A stretch of DNA of 38,972 nucleotides from a virus: positions 1-38,972 of IMG/VR virus record IMGVR_UViG_3300041431_000154. One strand, given 5' to 3'. Made by a program: the position numbers and the translations under genes. Of the stretch, positions 9,201-17,389 are shown in pieces. Each line of letters opens with the position of its first letter. Position 1 is the first letter of the stretch. The notes under the pieces were generated by a model. It had not been told where the DNA came from, ran no database searches, and saw only the letters and a list, made by a program, of their open reading frames with translations.

Positions 9201-9314
9201 TAACGCTTCAAAGGCGAGTGCTCCTACGGGGATAAGAAAGGGATCGAGCGAGATGGCCGCAAAGATGGCAACATCAGCGGCAATCATTGCAGCGCCCATG
9301 AGTGCTTTAGACAT
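6201..9314 (-). CDS. Tail tip / central hub protein (gpJ-like)
   Basis: At 1037 residues, the longest protein in the window. The N-terminus holds two or three Ala/Gly-rich hydrophobic stretches (about 1-65), then TTRQAAGLRQIIYGTQRIG, the signature region of siphovirus tail hub proteins that form the tail-tip ring around the tape measure. A Gly-rich region follows (about 150-250), then the hub core. Residues about 675-780 look like a fibronectin type III module (PAAPTEVTV... YNFEIRSLRASG). The rest is beta-rich, Thr/Ser-rich and probably host-binding. It follows the DUF6950-like peptidase gene with an 8-base overlap, the usual order for tail tip assembly. Confidence 0.88.
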   Translation of the reverse strand: MSKALMGAAMIAADVAIFAAISLDPFLIPVGALAFEALTGVMTGLMVGGLAMEAGAIATALTDNRGVGITTRQAAGLRQIIYGTQRIGATSVYQSTTGTGGSGGNYVYNWVACIATHEIDAIQNLYLDGRQVYWSQFEGNGNVGCGTIPTTDVSAPPVAVATISGGAVTGITATGGSGFNHVKAARYRVRITGGGGSGAYAYATNSGAGGYGTDFVVGAWTVTMVERGTGYTSAPDVDIQGVYTFGGAGAADQQDPSLSGFGLGFSIGPNGVHYDFAGKVYCEVRFGDQPPSDYMSSLSANDSTWPSTANLGGNAYIYLNVGFDAANFPNPPEIRMTVNGKNTIFDPRDGKLKFTTNWALQTADVITDPVYGLNDPTVNQAQLIAAANICDEQIATSQGYESRYSQSLHFDTGTAPGDQLTMMMPAAAGRFSRVGGEWFIFPGAWVGPSAEYTESAVIGEVEWLPTRKERELFNQVSGTFISPNYPYSAVAPFSNLYDTNGFYFGSRDNLWNFAFQSTNYPMYQQDMLHGYAANQWLVEDGGVPAPHELTLRGVLSIVQAQRLAKIELLRNRWQASGTFPMSIKMWGESVPLDVIEMTFPTLGLDGEYMELDKIQLSADPSKDATGEDGAIALTSVVNMHQTDPSIYEWSESEELTPYDVPVLGTGQIPNTPAAPTEVTVTSSAGTAIIGADGSVTPRALVAWNAPLDITVISIQLQYQAVGATTWLSAGTVDVGLFESFVTGVIAGAAYNFEIRSLRASGTYSAWVEVEDVTISITLPVTVTNGNPTAPAGTLIAIALVGGTANIIVNPYVLDIFGNSVDILPAGPYTITGLEQGQNYYAYYIDGSFLGGAITPIATLLQSDYVNKLAYFLIGSIVTPTYSPSYAPSTFATSGAVTVTSPQNAYDGSLATCASLPAVWYTVTGEFSSSYYSEGCSCTWSGFPAFTTTAAMNLNVVLSVATSGVVPSTSCGITATVAGVLTTLATITSGEAETTLTLAVPIGTDISTIGVTATASITAGTSPGTGSAVISVFEIYAQ

Positions 9315-9777
9315 GGAATGCTCTTTTCACTTTTGTAATGAGGATCTTTTTTAGGCCAGCTTCACCAGCAGCCACAATGTGGCGACCGTTCAAATGGACA
9401 AGGCCGGTGATGAGGCGTCCCGAATCTTCTAGGACGCAAAGGTCTCCGCGCTGAGCGAAGAGCGGGGACTTCCATTCCTTGAGGCCGTGTTTTGCAGCAC
9501 AGTAGGCGGCGGCATCTTCGACCGTTGTCCCACCAGTAATGTGCTTGATGAGAGCGAAGGCTTCTTCCTCGGTGCTGTACTTGCCCCTGAAGTCTGCTGC
9601 AATATCCACGCCGGTCATCGCCTTGATTCCGTCAGCAGCGAAGAGCGCACAATCGAATGTGCCCCACTTGAACGGAGTCCTGGCGTTGGCTCTCAGGAAC
9701 AGATGAAGGGAGCGTGTCGCCCAGTGAATTTCACGCACGAGTTTTGGCGGCACAATGGCCGCTGGAGTGGTAGACAT
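9307..9777 (-). CDS. Tail-associated cysteine peptidase-like protein (DUF6950/NlpC-P60-like)
   Basis: A 156-residue protein with the Cys motif FKWGTFDCALFAADGIKAM (Cys near residue 43) and FRGKYSTEEEA, which mark the DUF6950-type phage proteins related to NlpC/P60 peptidases. A C-terminal segment (RHIVAAGE) contains a plausible catalytic His. In siphophages the homologous position, next to the hub gene, is held by a tail-tip peptidase that helps tail assembly or opens peptidoglycan during entry. It is the only peptidoglycan-active candidate seen in the window. Its stop overlaps the hub start by 8 bases. The family call rests on motif recognition. Confidence 0.8.
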   Translation of the reverse strand: MSTTPAAIVPPKLVREIHWATRSLHLFLRANARTPFKWGTFDCALFAADGIKAMTGVDIAADFRGKYSTEEEAFALIKHITGGTTVEDAAAYCAAKHGLKEWKSPLFAQRGDLCVLEDSGRLITGLVHLNGRHIVAAGEAGLKKILITKVKRAFHV

Positions 9778-9796
9778 AGGGTTTTCTCTGGGAGAG

Positions 9797-10354
9797 TTAC
9801 AAAGTCCAGACGAGAGCCTGATCGTTCAAACTTTCAACGAATGCGAACCCAGTGTCGCCGGGGTAATACACTTGTTGGTCGGCGTTAGTCCAGCGGCGTT
9901 GGTTCGGTCGGAGCAGATTGGCGAGTTTGTTTTCGAGCGCGAGGGTAATCGTCACCGTGTCGGTGCTCGCCCGGATGGACGGCTGGTCAATCGTCCCCAC
10001 GAAAAGCGGATACGGCGTGCCGTAGATGTTTCCGTTGTTGTCCAGCAAGGCGAAGTAGAGGATTGCCGGGGCACCGAGTTGAATGTCGTCCAGGCATTCG
10101 GCGAGAATCACCGGGTCGATACCACTCAGCCCGAGGGTGGTGCCATACGCCTCTGGCGCAGAACCCTCGGTAATTTTGCCGATCTTTCCGAAGCTGCCGA
10201 CGCCGAGATAGATGTTGCCGCCGTATACGAGAGTGCCGACGCCGTTCCAGCAATAAACAGTTTGGGTGTGGAACGTGAGCATCGCGAGAAAGCAGAACCT
10301 GATATTGTTCGTTTGCAGCGGAGTCTGCATCCCCGTGGAAACGTCGCGGGGCAC
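9797..10354 (-). CDS. Tail tip assembly protein (distal tail or gpL-like)
   Basis: A 185-residue beta-rich protein. Conserved-looking landmarks are a W-N-G...Y-G-G-N-I-Y-L-G-V-G-S segment near residue 38, LSGIDPVILAECL near 75, and a C-terminal RRWTNADQQVYYPGDTGFAFV. This pattern is recurrent in phage proteins encoded between the tape measure and the NlpC/P60-like gene. It is likely a distal-tail or hub-adaptor component. The ATG directly follows the stop of the preceding gene (10355), and 19 bases separate it from the peptidase gene. The precise lambda equivalent cannot be fixed from sequence alone. Confidence 0.75.
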   Translation of the reverse strand: MPRDVSTGMQTPLQTNNIRFCFLAMLTFHTQTVYCWNGVGTLVYGGNIYLGVGSFGKIGKITEGSAPEAYGTTLGLSGIDPVILAECLDDIQLGAPAILYFALLDNNGNIYGTPYPLFVGTIDQPSIRASTDTVTITLALENKLANLLRPNQRRWTNADQQVYYPGDTGFAFVESLNDQALVWTL

Positions 10355-11011
10355 CTATCGCACCTCGCTTAGCTTGAAGCTGATTTGAGTCAAGCCGGTA
10401 AAATCTCCATGCCACGCGCGTGTGTTGGCAGCGAGGCGGAACAACCCAACGCAGCCGGTCAGAGTTATCGCCGTCAGGTTCGGGGGCGACTCCCTCAGTG
10501 AAGGCCAGATTGAAATAGTCGCGTTGCCTTCCGCATCGGAGTTCACATCTTCCGTACACTCGTGCAGCCGATAAGCGATTTGGAGGTAGTCTCCGGCCTT
10601 CAATTGTCCGAATACGTTCGGCACCCACCCACTGGTGTAAAGCTGAGTTGCGCTGGTGAGATTATTCGTCCCTGTGGTGTTGCATACCGGCGCACCCTCT
10701 GCTACGCCAAGAGGACCGGCAGCGGCAAATGGGTCTCCAATTTGGAGCACGTTCATCATGCCTCTGAGACCGCCAAGTAGACCTCGCCACGGTGAAGCTA
10801 CCCACCTGTTCATCTTGGGAAGCGTGAACTCTATCGACCATGCGTCGGCTCCGGGAGTGGCCTGCGTCTGCGTCTGCGATGGAATCCACGGAGACGATAC
10901 CACTGCGACAGCATCGACAAACGTCACAGATATGTTGTCAAGGCCGGGGTACGCTGGAAGCGCGACGAGGTTATAGACATTGCCGTTGGACAATGTAATA
11001 GAAGTGGACAT
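10355..11011 (-). CDS. Tail protein, distal tail component
   Basis: A 218-residue protein encoded immediately after the tape measure gene. It has a beta-rich N-terminus, then W-S-I-E-F-T-L-P-K-M followed by a Gly/Leu stretch and a G-D-P-F segment. That arrangement (two aromatic beta strands, an alignment helix, then a G-D-P turn) is common in phage minor tail or distal tail proteins. Two to three Cys residues are present. It abuts the following gene with no gap. It probably joins the tube to the tip. Assignment is by position and pattern rather than a named domain. Confidence 0.72.
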   Translation of the reverse strand: MSTSITLSNGNVYNLVALPAYPGLDNISVTFVDAVAVVSSPWIPSQTQTQATPGADAWSIEFTLPKMNRWVASPWRGLLGGLRGMMNVLQIGDPFAAAGPLGVAEGAPVCNTTGTNNLTSATQLYTSGWVPNVFGQLKAGDYLQIAYRLHECTEDVNSDAEGNATISIWPSLRESPPNLTAITLTGCVGLFRLAANTRAWHGDFTGLTQISFKLSEVR

Positions 11012-11052
11012 GGGGCATCCTTGATAGGCCGGTGAGTATAGTTATGGTGAAC

Positions 11053-13443
11053 TTAGTTGCTGCGGCTGGATCGACGCGCCCGCTGATCCTTCTGCAATCC
11101 GATGGTGGCCGCTGCAATGTGAGGAACGGCATCGACGATGCCGCGTTGTACTTGCATCCGGGTAGCTGCGGGATCGGTCGCGCCACGGGCGTCGATGTTC
11201 CACGAGTGGTTGGTCACGTTGCCGCCACTGCCAGCCATGATGGCCGAAGTGTCGCGGGCATTGTTGATTTTCGACGTGCTGCCCACTTGCAGAAGTTCTG
11301 GGCCTTGCTCGCCCGTCATGTAGAAATCGCCTGGAGACATGACGCCTCCGCCAGCTAAGCCAAGAAACGGGAGAATGTCGCTGATGATTCCGGTAATTGG
11401 GTTAGGCGTACCACCTCCGGGAGAGCTGAAGACTGAACCGAGACTCGGTGGCAGCGTCGGAGGAAGCATCAACGGGGGAAGCAAGCCGCCCGAGCCCGTG
11501 CTCTTGACGCTCGTCATCCGTACCCACATGGCATTCGCTTCGGATGCACCCAGCTTGCCAGCCTTCATGAACTCGCCTTCAGCGCCTTCCAAGCCCTTCT
11601 TGGCGGCGTCGGTGAAGATGGCGTGACCAGCCGCCCTGAATGGGTGCGGGTCGTTCTTGGTGGTCAGAAGTTTGAGTATGGCGTCGTTCACGTGATTGAT
11701 GCTCTCGGTGAACAGACCGCCCATGATGGATTTGAGGTCTGTAGCTTTGAAAATCCACTCATCAAGAGCACTCGACATCGTGGTTTTATAAACAGCAAGA
11801 GCGCCTTCCTGAGCCGACAAACCGGCATCTCCTTGGAAGCCAGCTATCTGGTTGCGGATGCCCTGTTGCTTCGCAGCGTTGTCAATGCCCGCAGATGAGC
11901 CGCGTGTTAACCGCGTACTGTCGGCTATCAGCTTGTCGAGGACTTCGTTTGCAGCAGCGATCTTGGCAGCAAATTCCGCAGCGTTCGCAGCGGCAACCTG
12001 TAGAGCGGCGGAATGTGGACTCATCGTGTGCGTCTCTACACCCGTGTGGGCAGCGAATACTTGCTGCTTTGCCAACATTGAAGCGGCTTCTTCCGCCCCT
12101 TTAGCAGTTACCTCAGCAAGCTTCTCATTAGCCGCAATCACCTTCTCAGCAGTCTCAACAGCTTTCCGGGCGTCCTCATCCTCTTTCGCGATCCACGCTT
12201 TCATGGCTTCGGTTGTCTTGTCGTATTCGCTGGCTCCCAGAGCGATGGCTGCGTTCTTGAGTCCCGCCGTGAGTTCGTCCAGCTTGGCGGTCAGCAGCGT
12301 CTTAGCCGCGCCGCTGGCGGGGGTGGCGCCACTGAGGGCGTCGTATTCACGCTGATCCTTACCGGAGTTCCACTGCTCCAGAGATGCGCGCCCCGTGATT
12401 GAACCGGGGGCGGGCACATCACCGGCCTTGAAGGATGCCTCCAGCGCCTTCATCCACGCTTCGGCGGCAGTCTTGGCAGCTTTAGCGTTCTCGTCGGTCT
12501 TGACATCCGTGACGTTCTGGACTTGAGCGGCAGTGCGTTGCTGAGTGTCTTTGACGAGAGTTATCTCATCGCGACTGGACGCCTGCATATCCTTGGTGTC
12601 GTTGATTTCCCCAGAGTAATCCACTCCGTAGTTGGCGTGTTTCGTGTCGATGTTTTGAGTTTTCCCGTATCCGTCCAGATAAGAGTGCTTGCCTGTGCTG
12701 AGTGCTGCGAGTTCGTTACCACGGGTAGTCAGTGAGATGCCGAAGCTGTTCGCCTCATTCAGCATGTCCTCTGGCGTCTCCGCGTCCCTCATGTGAATCC
12801 GGTGCTGTTCGACCATCGTCTGCTCGTAGGGGTTACGAGCCTTCTGCTCAAAGATAGAACTGATTAAGCCCACATCGGTTTTCTGGAGAGCACCTTCAAT
12901 CAGCTTGATGTCAGTGCCGAGTTGTTTCTCCAACTCCTCGGCGGCTTTCTTAGCCTCTAAGATGGCGATCTGCGGCCCGTTGGTCTGGGGCTTGTGCTCC
13001 AACTTCCGGTTCACGTTCTCCAGCTTCAGAGTGGTTAGTTCGATTTCGGTGTTTGTCGCCCGCATGGAGTCGTGAATCGAACCCCACGCCTCTTCGTGCT
13101 TCTTTGCCGCTTCTTCGTTCTTGTGAGCGAACTCTTCAACTTTTTTGGTCACCTCGATGAGGGTGTTGATCAACGCGAACACGACCACGCTCGAAAAGGC
13201 GAGATTCATCGCCGTAGCGACTCCTGGGGCATAGGCAATAATCGACTGCAAACCACGCGGAATTCCAAGGTGCAGTTCTTCGCTGAGAAGGCGGACAGAC
13301 TCGCGGCTCTTGCCCATCTCCTCGCGCATCTGAGCGGTCATCTGCTTAGTCACATTTTCTGCGTCGCGACAGGACTGCTTGAACTGTGCAAGTTCAAGCG
13401 TCATGTCGACATTTACGCCCGCGACCTTTTTTCCATTTGCCAT
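11053..13443 (-). CDS. Tail tape measure protein
   Basis: A 796-residue, mostly alpha-helical protein that sets tail length and occupies the tube lumen. The N-terminal 130 residues are charged helix with one hydrophobic stretch (about 65-85, MNLAFSSVVVFALINTLI). A long Ala/Lys/Glu-rich coiled-coil centre follows. The C-terminal part has Gly/Pro-rich LLPPLMLPPTLPP, GLAGGGVMSPGDFYMTGEQGPELL and a basic end (RARRSSRSN). The motif GGxVxxGxxYxxGExGPEL is a well-known C-terminal signature of phage tape measures. At roughly 0.15 nm per residue, this predicts a tail of about 120 nm, which fits a siphovirus. It is separated from the tail chaperones by two secreted-type genes, which is unusual. Confidence 0.93.
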   Translation of the reverse strand: MANGKKVAGVNVDMTLELAQFKQSCRDAENVTKQMTAQMREEMGKSRESVRLLSEELHLGIPRGLQSIIAYAPGVATAMNLAFSSVVVFALINTLIEVTKKVEEFAHKNEEAAKKHEEAWGSIHDSMRATNTEIELTTLKLENVNRKLEHKPQTNGPQIAILEAKKAAEELEKQLGTDIKLIEGALQKTDVGLISSIFEQKARNPYEQTMVEQHRIHMRDAETPEDMLNEANSFGISLTTRGNELAALSTGKHSYLDGYGKTQNIDTKHANYGVDYSGEINDTKDMQASSRDEITLVKDTQQRTAAQVQNVTDVKTDENAKAAKTAAEAWMKALEASFKAGDVPAPGSITGRASLEQWNSGKDQREYDALSGATPASGAAKTLLTAKLDELTAGLKNAAIALGASEYDKTTEAMKAWIAKEDEDARKAVETAEKVIAANEKLAEVTAKGAEEAASMLAKQQVFAAHTGVETHTMSPHSAALQVAAANAAEFAAKIAAANEVLDKLIADSTRLTRGSSAGIDNAAKQQGIRNQIAGFQGDAGLSAQEGALAVYKTTMSSALDEWIFKATDLKSIMGGLFTESINHVNDAILKLLTTKNDPHPFRAAGHAIFTDAAKKGLEGAEGEFMKAGKLGASEANAMWVRMTSVKSTGSGGLLPPLMLPPTLPPSLGSVFSSPGGGTPNPITGIISDILPFLGLAGGGVMSPGDFYMTGEQGPELLQVGSTSKINNARDTSAIMAGSGGNVTNHSWNIDARGATDPAATRMQVQRGIVDAVPHIAAATIGLQKDQRARRSSRSN

Positions 13444-13467
13444 CTAGGCACTCCAATATGCTGTAAG

Positions 13468-14994
13468 TTAGTAATTCGCGTTCTGATAGAAGCCGTAGAA
13501 ACCGTTCATCTCAAAATGTTTCAGCGTCGTGTTTTCGGTCGTGTTGTAAAAAACGTCATATAACAAGGCTGTGGACGCGGGAAGCGTGGCTGTGTTGGTG
13601 ACGGTGGTGCCGTTCACTGTGCAGGATGCGGAACTCGCGTTGACCGTGACATTCATCACGACCGGATTCACGGTCGGAGCCACCGCAATTGAAGTCACTG
13701 TCTGCGAGGTTCCATTCGCAGTCACGCACTGATAGAAGGAATCGCCAGCGACAGTGCTGAACCTAATCAACACGTATGAGCACGCCGGATTGTCGCCAGC
13801 AATGAGCGTGTTGACTGAGCAAGAGTTTCCCAGTAGTCCCATCCACTGACGCACGACAGCATAATCACCGGCTGCGGCATACGCCACGATCCACGTCAGT
13901 GACGGTTGTTTGCTATCGAGATAGGGAGCCGAGTATCCGTACCAACCAGCGGAAGAGCCGCTGGTTGCCGCTGAACTTGCTTCCAAGAGAATGGGCGTAG
14001 TCGATGTGGCGGATGCCAGGGCGGGCGTGCCGTTCGCAGATGTCATGTAATCCCCGCGACAGCCGAACGTCGAAGCGGATGCGATCTCGCACTCTTCCAC
14101 AAAGCCGGTGTTGAATCCCTTGTCACCTGTGCCCGCAGTACCAGTCGCTCCGGTTGCTCCGGTCGCACCTTGTACGCCCTGTATGCCTTGTGAACCAGTT
14201 GACCCCGTAGGGCCGGTAGCTCCCGTCAACCCGGTCGATCCTGTGGGGCCGGCAATGCCCTGAATACCCTGAGAGCCAGTTGCGCCGTTGGTGCCTGCTG
14301 TTCCTGTTGCACCCGTCGCCCCTGTAGACCCCGCAGATCCGGTTGCTCCGGTTGGCCCCGTCAAGCCTTGAATACCCTGAGAGCCAGTTGCGCCATTCGT
14401 ACCGGCACTTCCCGTTGCACCCGTTGGGCCAATCGGACCAGTGGCACCTGTTAGCCCTTGTATGCCCTGAGACCCAGTTGCACCAGTGGCGCCGGTCGCA
14501 CCAGCAGGTCCGGTCGCACCGGGAGGACCACTCTGAACCAGTAACAACGCAGTCTCATTGGGAATGTATAGGTCAAAATTGCAGGTATTCGGCGTGCCGC
14601 TCGTACACCAATACGCCTGACCCCCATCACCTGAAGGCTGTACGCAGGTATATCCCACGGGTCCAAGTAACTGCTTTCCGTTGACGTTGCTCGTAATCGT
14701 GACCGAGTAACAAACATTGACTGGGACTGAGAGGGCTGTATCAGCCAACTGAATCGAGAACACACCGTTGATCACCTGTGCGGTTACCGGCGCGTCAATC
14801 ACCTGACCGGCACCATTCGCTCGAAATGAAATCGGAGCACCAACATTATCGACTGGAGCAAAGGCAATCGTCGCATTGAGAACCAGAGTCCCCGTGGAAT
14901 CCTGAGTATGACTTCCCGATACCAGGGTATAACCCACGGGTGCAGCGAAAGCTGGGGCTGCGAAGAGAGCGAGGAGCAGTAGAAGTTTCTTCAT
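13468..14994 (-). CDS. Secreted-type collagen-like fibre protein
   Basis: 508 residues. The start chosen is the ATG at 14994, because it gives a clean signal peptide ([17 protein letters not shown], cleavage about residue 17) and overlaps the upstream stop as ATGA. Domain order: signal peptide; beta-rich N-terminal domain (about 18-150) homologous to that of the upstream gene; uninterrupted collagen-like G-X-Y repeats from G156 to G288 (44 triplets, mostly [12 protein letters not shown]); C-terminal beta-rich globular domain (about 300-508) with paired Cys. This looks like a trimeric stalk carrying a binding head. A signal peptide is unexpected on a virion protein. It could be a tail fibre with an unusual route, or a protein displayed or secreted by the lysogen. 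No enzymatic motif seen. Confidence 0.88.
   Translation of the reverse strand: MKKLLLLLALFAAPAFAAPVGYTLVSGSHTQDSTGTLVLNATIAFAPVDNVGAPISFRANGAGQVIDAPVTAQVINGVFSIQLADTALSVPVNVCYSVTITSNVNGKQLLGPVGYTCVQPSGDGGQAYWCTSGTPNTCNFDLYIPNETALLLVQSGPPGATGPAGATGATGATGSQGIQGLTGATGPIGPTGATGSAGTNGATGSQGIQGLTGPTGATGSAGSTGATGATGTAGTNGATGSQGIQGIAGPTGSTGLTGATGPTGSTGSQGIQGVQGATGATGATGTAGTGDKGFNTGFVEECEIASASTFGCRGDYMTSANGTPALASATSTTPILLEASSAATSGSSAGWYGYSAPYLDSKQPSLTWIVAYAAAGDYAVVRQWMGLLGNSCSVNTLIAGDNPACSYVLIRFSTVAGDSFYQCVTANGTSQTVTSIAVAPTVNPVVMNVTVNASSASCTVNGTTVTNTATLPASTALLYDVFYNTTENTTLKHFEMNGFYGFYQNANY
14131..14529 (-). repeat. Collagen-like G-X-Y coding repeat
   Basis: Coding repeat for 44 consecutive Gly-X-Y triplets. 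A larger unit, [10 protein letters not shown] followed by LTG or IAG, recurs three times (from about residues 168, 201 and 237 of the protein), with a fourth partial SQGIQG copy. The DNA is correspondingly repetitive and could expand or contract by slippage. Confidence 0.9.
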
Positions 14995-17048
14995 ACGACT
15001 GGCCCCCCAATCCGGTAGCAAGCTATATATCCGTCCAAAGTGCTGACGACTAGCTCATTGTTGGCGTCAACAATATGACCAATCAGAGAGGTTCCCTCTC
15101 CTCCACCCTGAATCTGAAACTGACCGTAGGGAATTCCGGTGGCCGGGTTAGAAATGGTCACCGTTCCCGCCATATCAACAATCACTAATTCGGCAGAGCC
15201 ATCGTTGTTATTGAAGATGTCGCCATACTGAATGGATGAGTTGATCGTGACGCCTGCGTAGGCGCGCCACTGAATGATTCCTTGATAGTTGGAGTCATAG
15301 ATAAATCCGGCGTGGTCGGCAAATGCAAAATTGCTGTATCCACCAATCGGAGTGTAGATAGCCGCCCCGTTATCGACACCGGCATAGATGTCGCCATAGT
15401 TACCGGAGGTTTCGGCTAGAACAACTCCTGTCGAACCCTGAATGATGAAGAAGTGGGATGAGCGGCATCCCACCAACACCTGAATCGTCCCGCTGTTGTT
15501 GATGTCCGCCGCATGAATGTAACCGTCTAGGGCATTCGTCGCGGAGACTGTTTCCGGCATCACTGACCATTCAACAGCGCCGGTCATATAGTTCAAGCAG
15601 TAGACGAATCCATTGACCGACTCAACGACAACATCTAGCCAGCCTGAGGTCACATTGCCGGTTACGTTCATAATTAACGGGTACGGCTCCATATTTTCGG
15701 AGACTTCGTACTTCCAGACGACTGCTCCCGTGACAGCGTTGAGTTTTAAGACCTCACCATCAAAGCCGGTTGAGTACAGATACCAAGTCCCTGATTCAAG
15801 TGAGAGCGTACCCGTGTGCTGAAAATACTCATCGCTGGAATATTTCGGAGTGACAGCATAGTGCGAAGTGGAAGTCGGAGCCGTAGTCATGGCCGCTACA
15901 CAGGTCAACGTGTGAGCCGATACGGACGCAACCTCACACGTCTCTCCGCTGCCTGCACCGCTGGTGATGTTGAGAGTTGCGCCGTAGCCTACACCCGCTG
16001 CACGAGGAGAAAGAAACTCTCCAATTGCCCAACTCTTCGTGCTGTCTGTCAATGTGGTGGTTGTTCCGCTGGTAGCTGTGCCCGTTCCTTCACGACCAAA
16101 CGAGTTCAGAACTTGCCAGTTATTCGCACCGAGATAGTTCATCGACCAGATAGCCCCGCCAAGGGCTCCCTGAGTGGTCACTAGGCCGGTGGCATCCTGA
16201 CCATGCGAGGCACCGAAGAAGGTCGTATTCCCCGAGCCATCGACGTTGCCTGCTTGCGGGCGTCCGTAGTTCGGGCCGTTCATGGCCTTACGCCACATGA
16301 GCGATCCGTTATTCGCTTGCAGGACGTAATAGAACCAGTCCCACCCCTCCACGGCAACTGCCGCCTGCCCCTGATCAGTCGTCAGGATGGGTGTTGAGTA
16401 AGTCTGTCCGTTGGCTGGAAGCTTATAGCTCCATTCCTGAGTGACGCTGATAGAGCCAGTGCTCGTGACAGGGAGCATAGAGGCGCCCGAGTTTCCAGCG
16501 GGACCAATGGGACCAGCCGCCCCTTGTGGGCCAGGAGGTCCGGTCGGCACCGTCAACATCAACGCAGCGAGAGCCGGTGTGTAGAAGTCAAAATTGCAGG
16601 CTCCACCGACTGACCCGGATGCCGCTGTACACCACGTATAGCCGCCTGTGACGGCTGGTCCTGAACCGGCTGGCTGCACGCAGTTGTATCCCGGCCCCAG
16701 AAGATGCTTGCCGGTCAGGTTGTCAGTCACTGTGACCGCATAGCAAAGATTGAGCGGAAAGGTAAGCTGAGTATCGGCAAGCTGAATGCTGAAGACTCCG
16801 TTCGTGGCGACTGTGCAGACTGGCGACTGGGTAGCTTGCCCTGTTCCGTTCACCCTGTACGAAAGCGGTAGACCGTTGTTGTTCACCGGGGCAAAGCAAA
16901 CAGTGGCATTTGCGACGAGTACTCCCGAGGAGTTCTGCAAGTTCGAGGCACTCACCGCGACATACCCAAGCGGCGTAGTGGCATACGCAGCCAGCGCAAA
17001 CGCAAGGGTGCCGATGGTCAGCAAAGCGGACCTGAGTAATTTATTCAT
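14991..17048 (-). CDS. Secreted-type PQQ-like beta-propeller protein
   Basis: 685 residues. A signal peptide (about 1-23, ending AYA/TT) is followed by a beta domain (25-165) sharing [11 protein letters not shown], (Y)xCVQP and CNFDxYxP landmarks with the downstream collagen-like protein. A short collagen-like stretch ([16 protein letters not shown]) comes next. Then there is a propeller-type region (about 205-685) with repeated G-x-L/V-x-W strands (GSLMWRK, GAVVWKY, GAVEWSV, GIIQWRA), as in PQQ-like or FG-GAP-like propellers. An insertion near 320-400 ([16 protein letters not shown]) resembles modules often found in phage baseplate or fibre proteins. It sits directly after the tail chaperone, where the tape measure normally starts. 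Likely ligand or surface binding; no catalytic residues recognised. Confidence 0.87.
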   Translation of the reverse strand: MNKLLRSALLTIGTLAFALAAYATTPLGYVAVSASNLQNSSGVLVANATVCFAPVNNNGLPLSYRVNGTGQATQSPVCTVATNGVFSIQLADTQLTFPLNLCYAVTVTDNLTGKHLLGPGYNCVQPAGSGPAVTGGYTWCTAASGSVGGACNFDFYTPALAALMLTVPTGPPGPQGAAGPIGPAGNSGASMLPVTSTGSISVTQEWSYKLPANGQTYSTPILTTDQGQAAVAVEGWDWFYYVLQANNGSLMWRKAMNGPNYGRPQAGNVDGSGNTTFFGASHGQDATGLVTTQGALGGAIWSMNYLGANNWQVLNSFGREGTGTATSGTTTTLTDSTKSWAIGEFLSPRAAGVGYGATLNITSGAGSGETCEVASVSAHTLTCVAAMTTAPTSTSHYAVTPKYSSDEYFQHTGTLSLESGTWYLYSTGFDGEVLKLNAVTGAVVWKYEVSENMEPYPLIMNVTGNVTSGWLDVVVESVNGFVYCLNYMTGAVEWSVMPETVSATNALDGYIHAADINNSGTIQVLVGCRSSHFFIIQGSTGVVLAETSGNYGDIYAGVDNGAAIYTPIGGYSNFAFADHAGFIYDSNYQGIIQWRAYAGVTINSSIQYGDIFNNNDGSAELVIVDMAGTVTISNPATGIPYGQFQIQGGGEGTSLIGHIVDANNELVVSTLDGYIACYRIGGPVV

Positions 17049-17063
17049 AGGATGACTCCGGAG

Positions 17064-17372
17064 TTACTGGATGACGATGGTCGGGCCGATAGCACAGCCG
17101 CTCAACTCGAACGCGATTCGCTCCGCAAGTTCGATCCCGGTCTCTTCTTCGGGCTTGCGGTTGAGCATGAAGTCGCTGGCGGAGAGTGGTTCTTTCGGAC
17201 GCGCCATGCTGAAATTGGCAGAGGTCGAAGCGAGGATGCCGACCATGTAATTGACCCAATCCCGATTGGCTTTGTGCCGGTGGAGCAATGCCGAAAACTG
17301 ACGCGGTGTAAGGGACCAGAATTCAGCGTCGGTGAGATGCAGATCGTAACGGGCTGAACTCCACAATCCCAT
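17064..17372 (-). CDS. Tail assembly chaperone, -1 frame part (gpT-like)
   Basis: A 102-residue ORF beginning MGLWSSARYDLHLTDAEFWSLTPRQFSALLHRHK. The F-W-x-L-T-P-R-Q-F-x-A-L-L pattern is the hallmark of the second half of siphovirus tail chaperones. It lies in the -1 frame relative to the upstream ORF, and that frame stays open upstream through the probable slip site at 17404-17411. No Shine-Dalgarno sequence precedes its own ATG. It is therefore probably made as the tail of a fusion of about 226 residues rather than separately. The product would coat the tape measure during assembly and be absent from the virion. Confidence 0.82.
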   Translation of the reverse strand: MGLWSSARYDLHLTDAEFWSLTPRQFSALLHRHKANRDWVNYMVGILASTSANFSMARPKEPLSASDFMLNRKPEEETGIELAERIAFELSGCAIGPTIVIQ

Positions 17373-17389
17373 CCATCGCTGCGCGGAAG

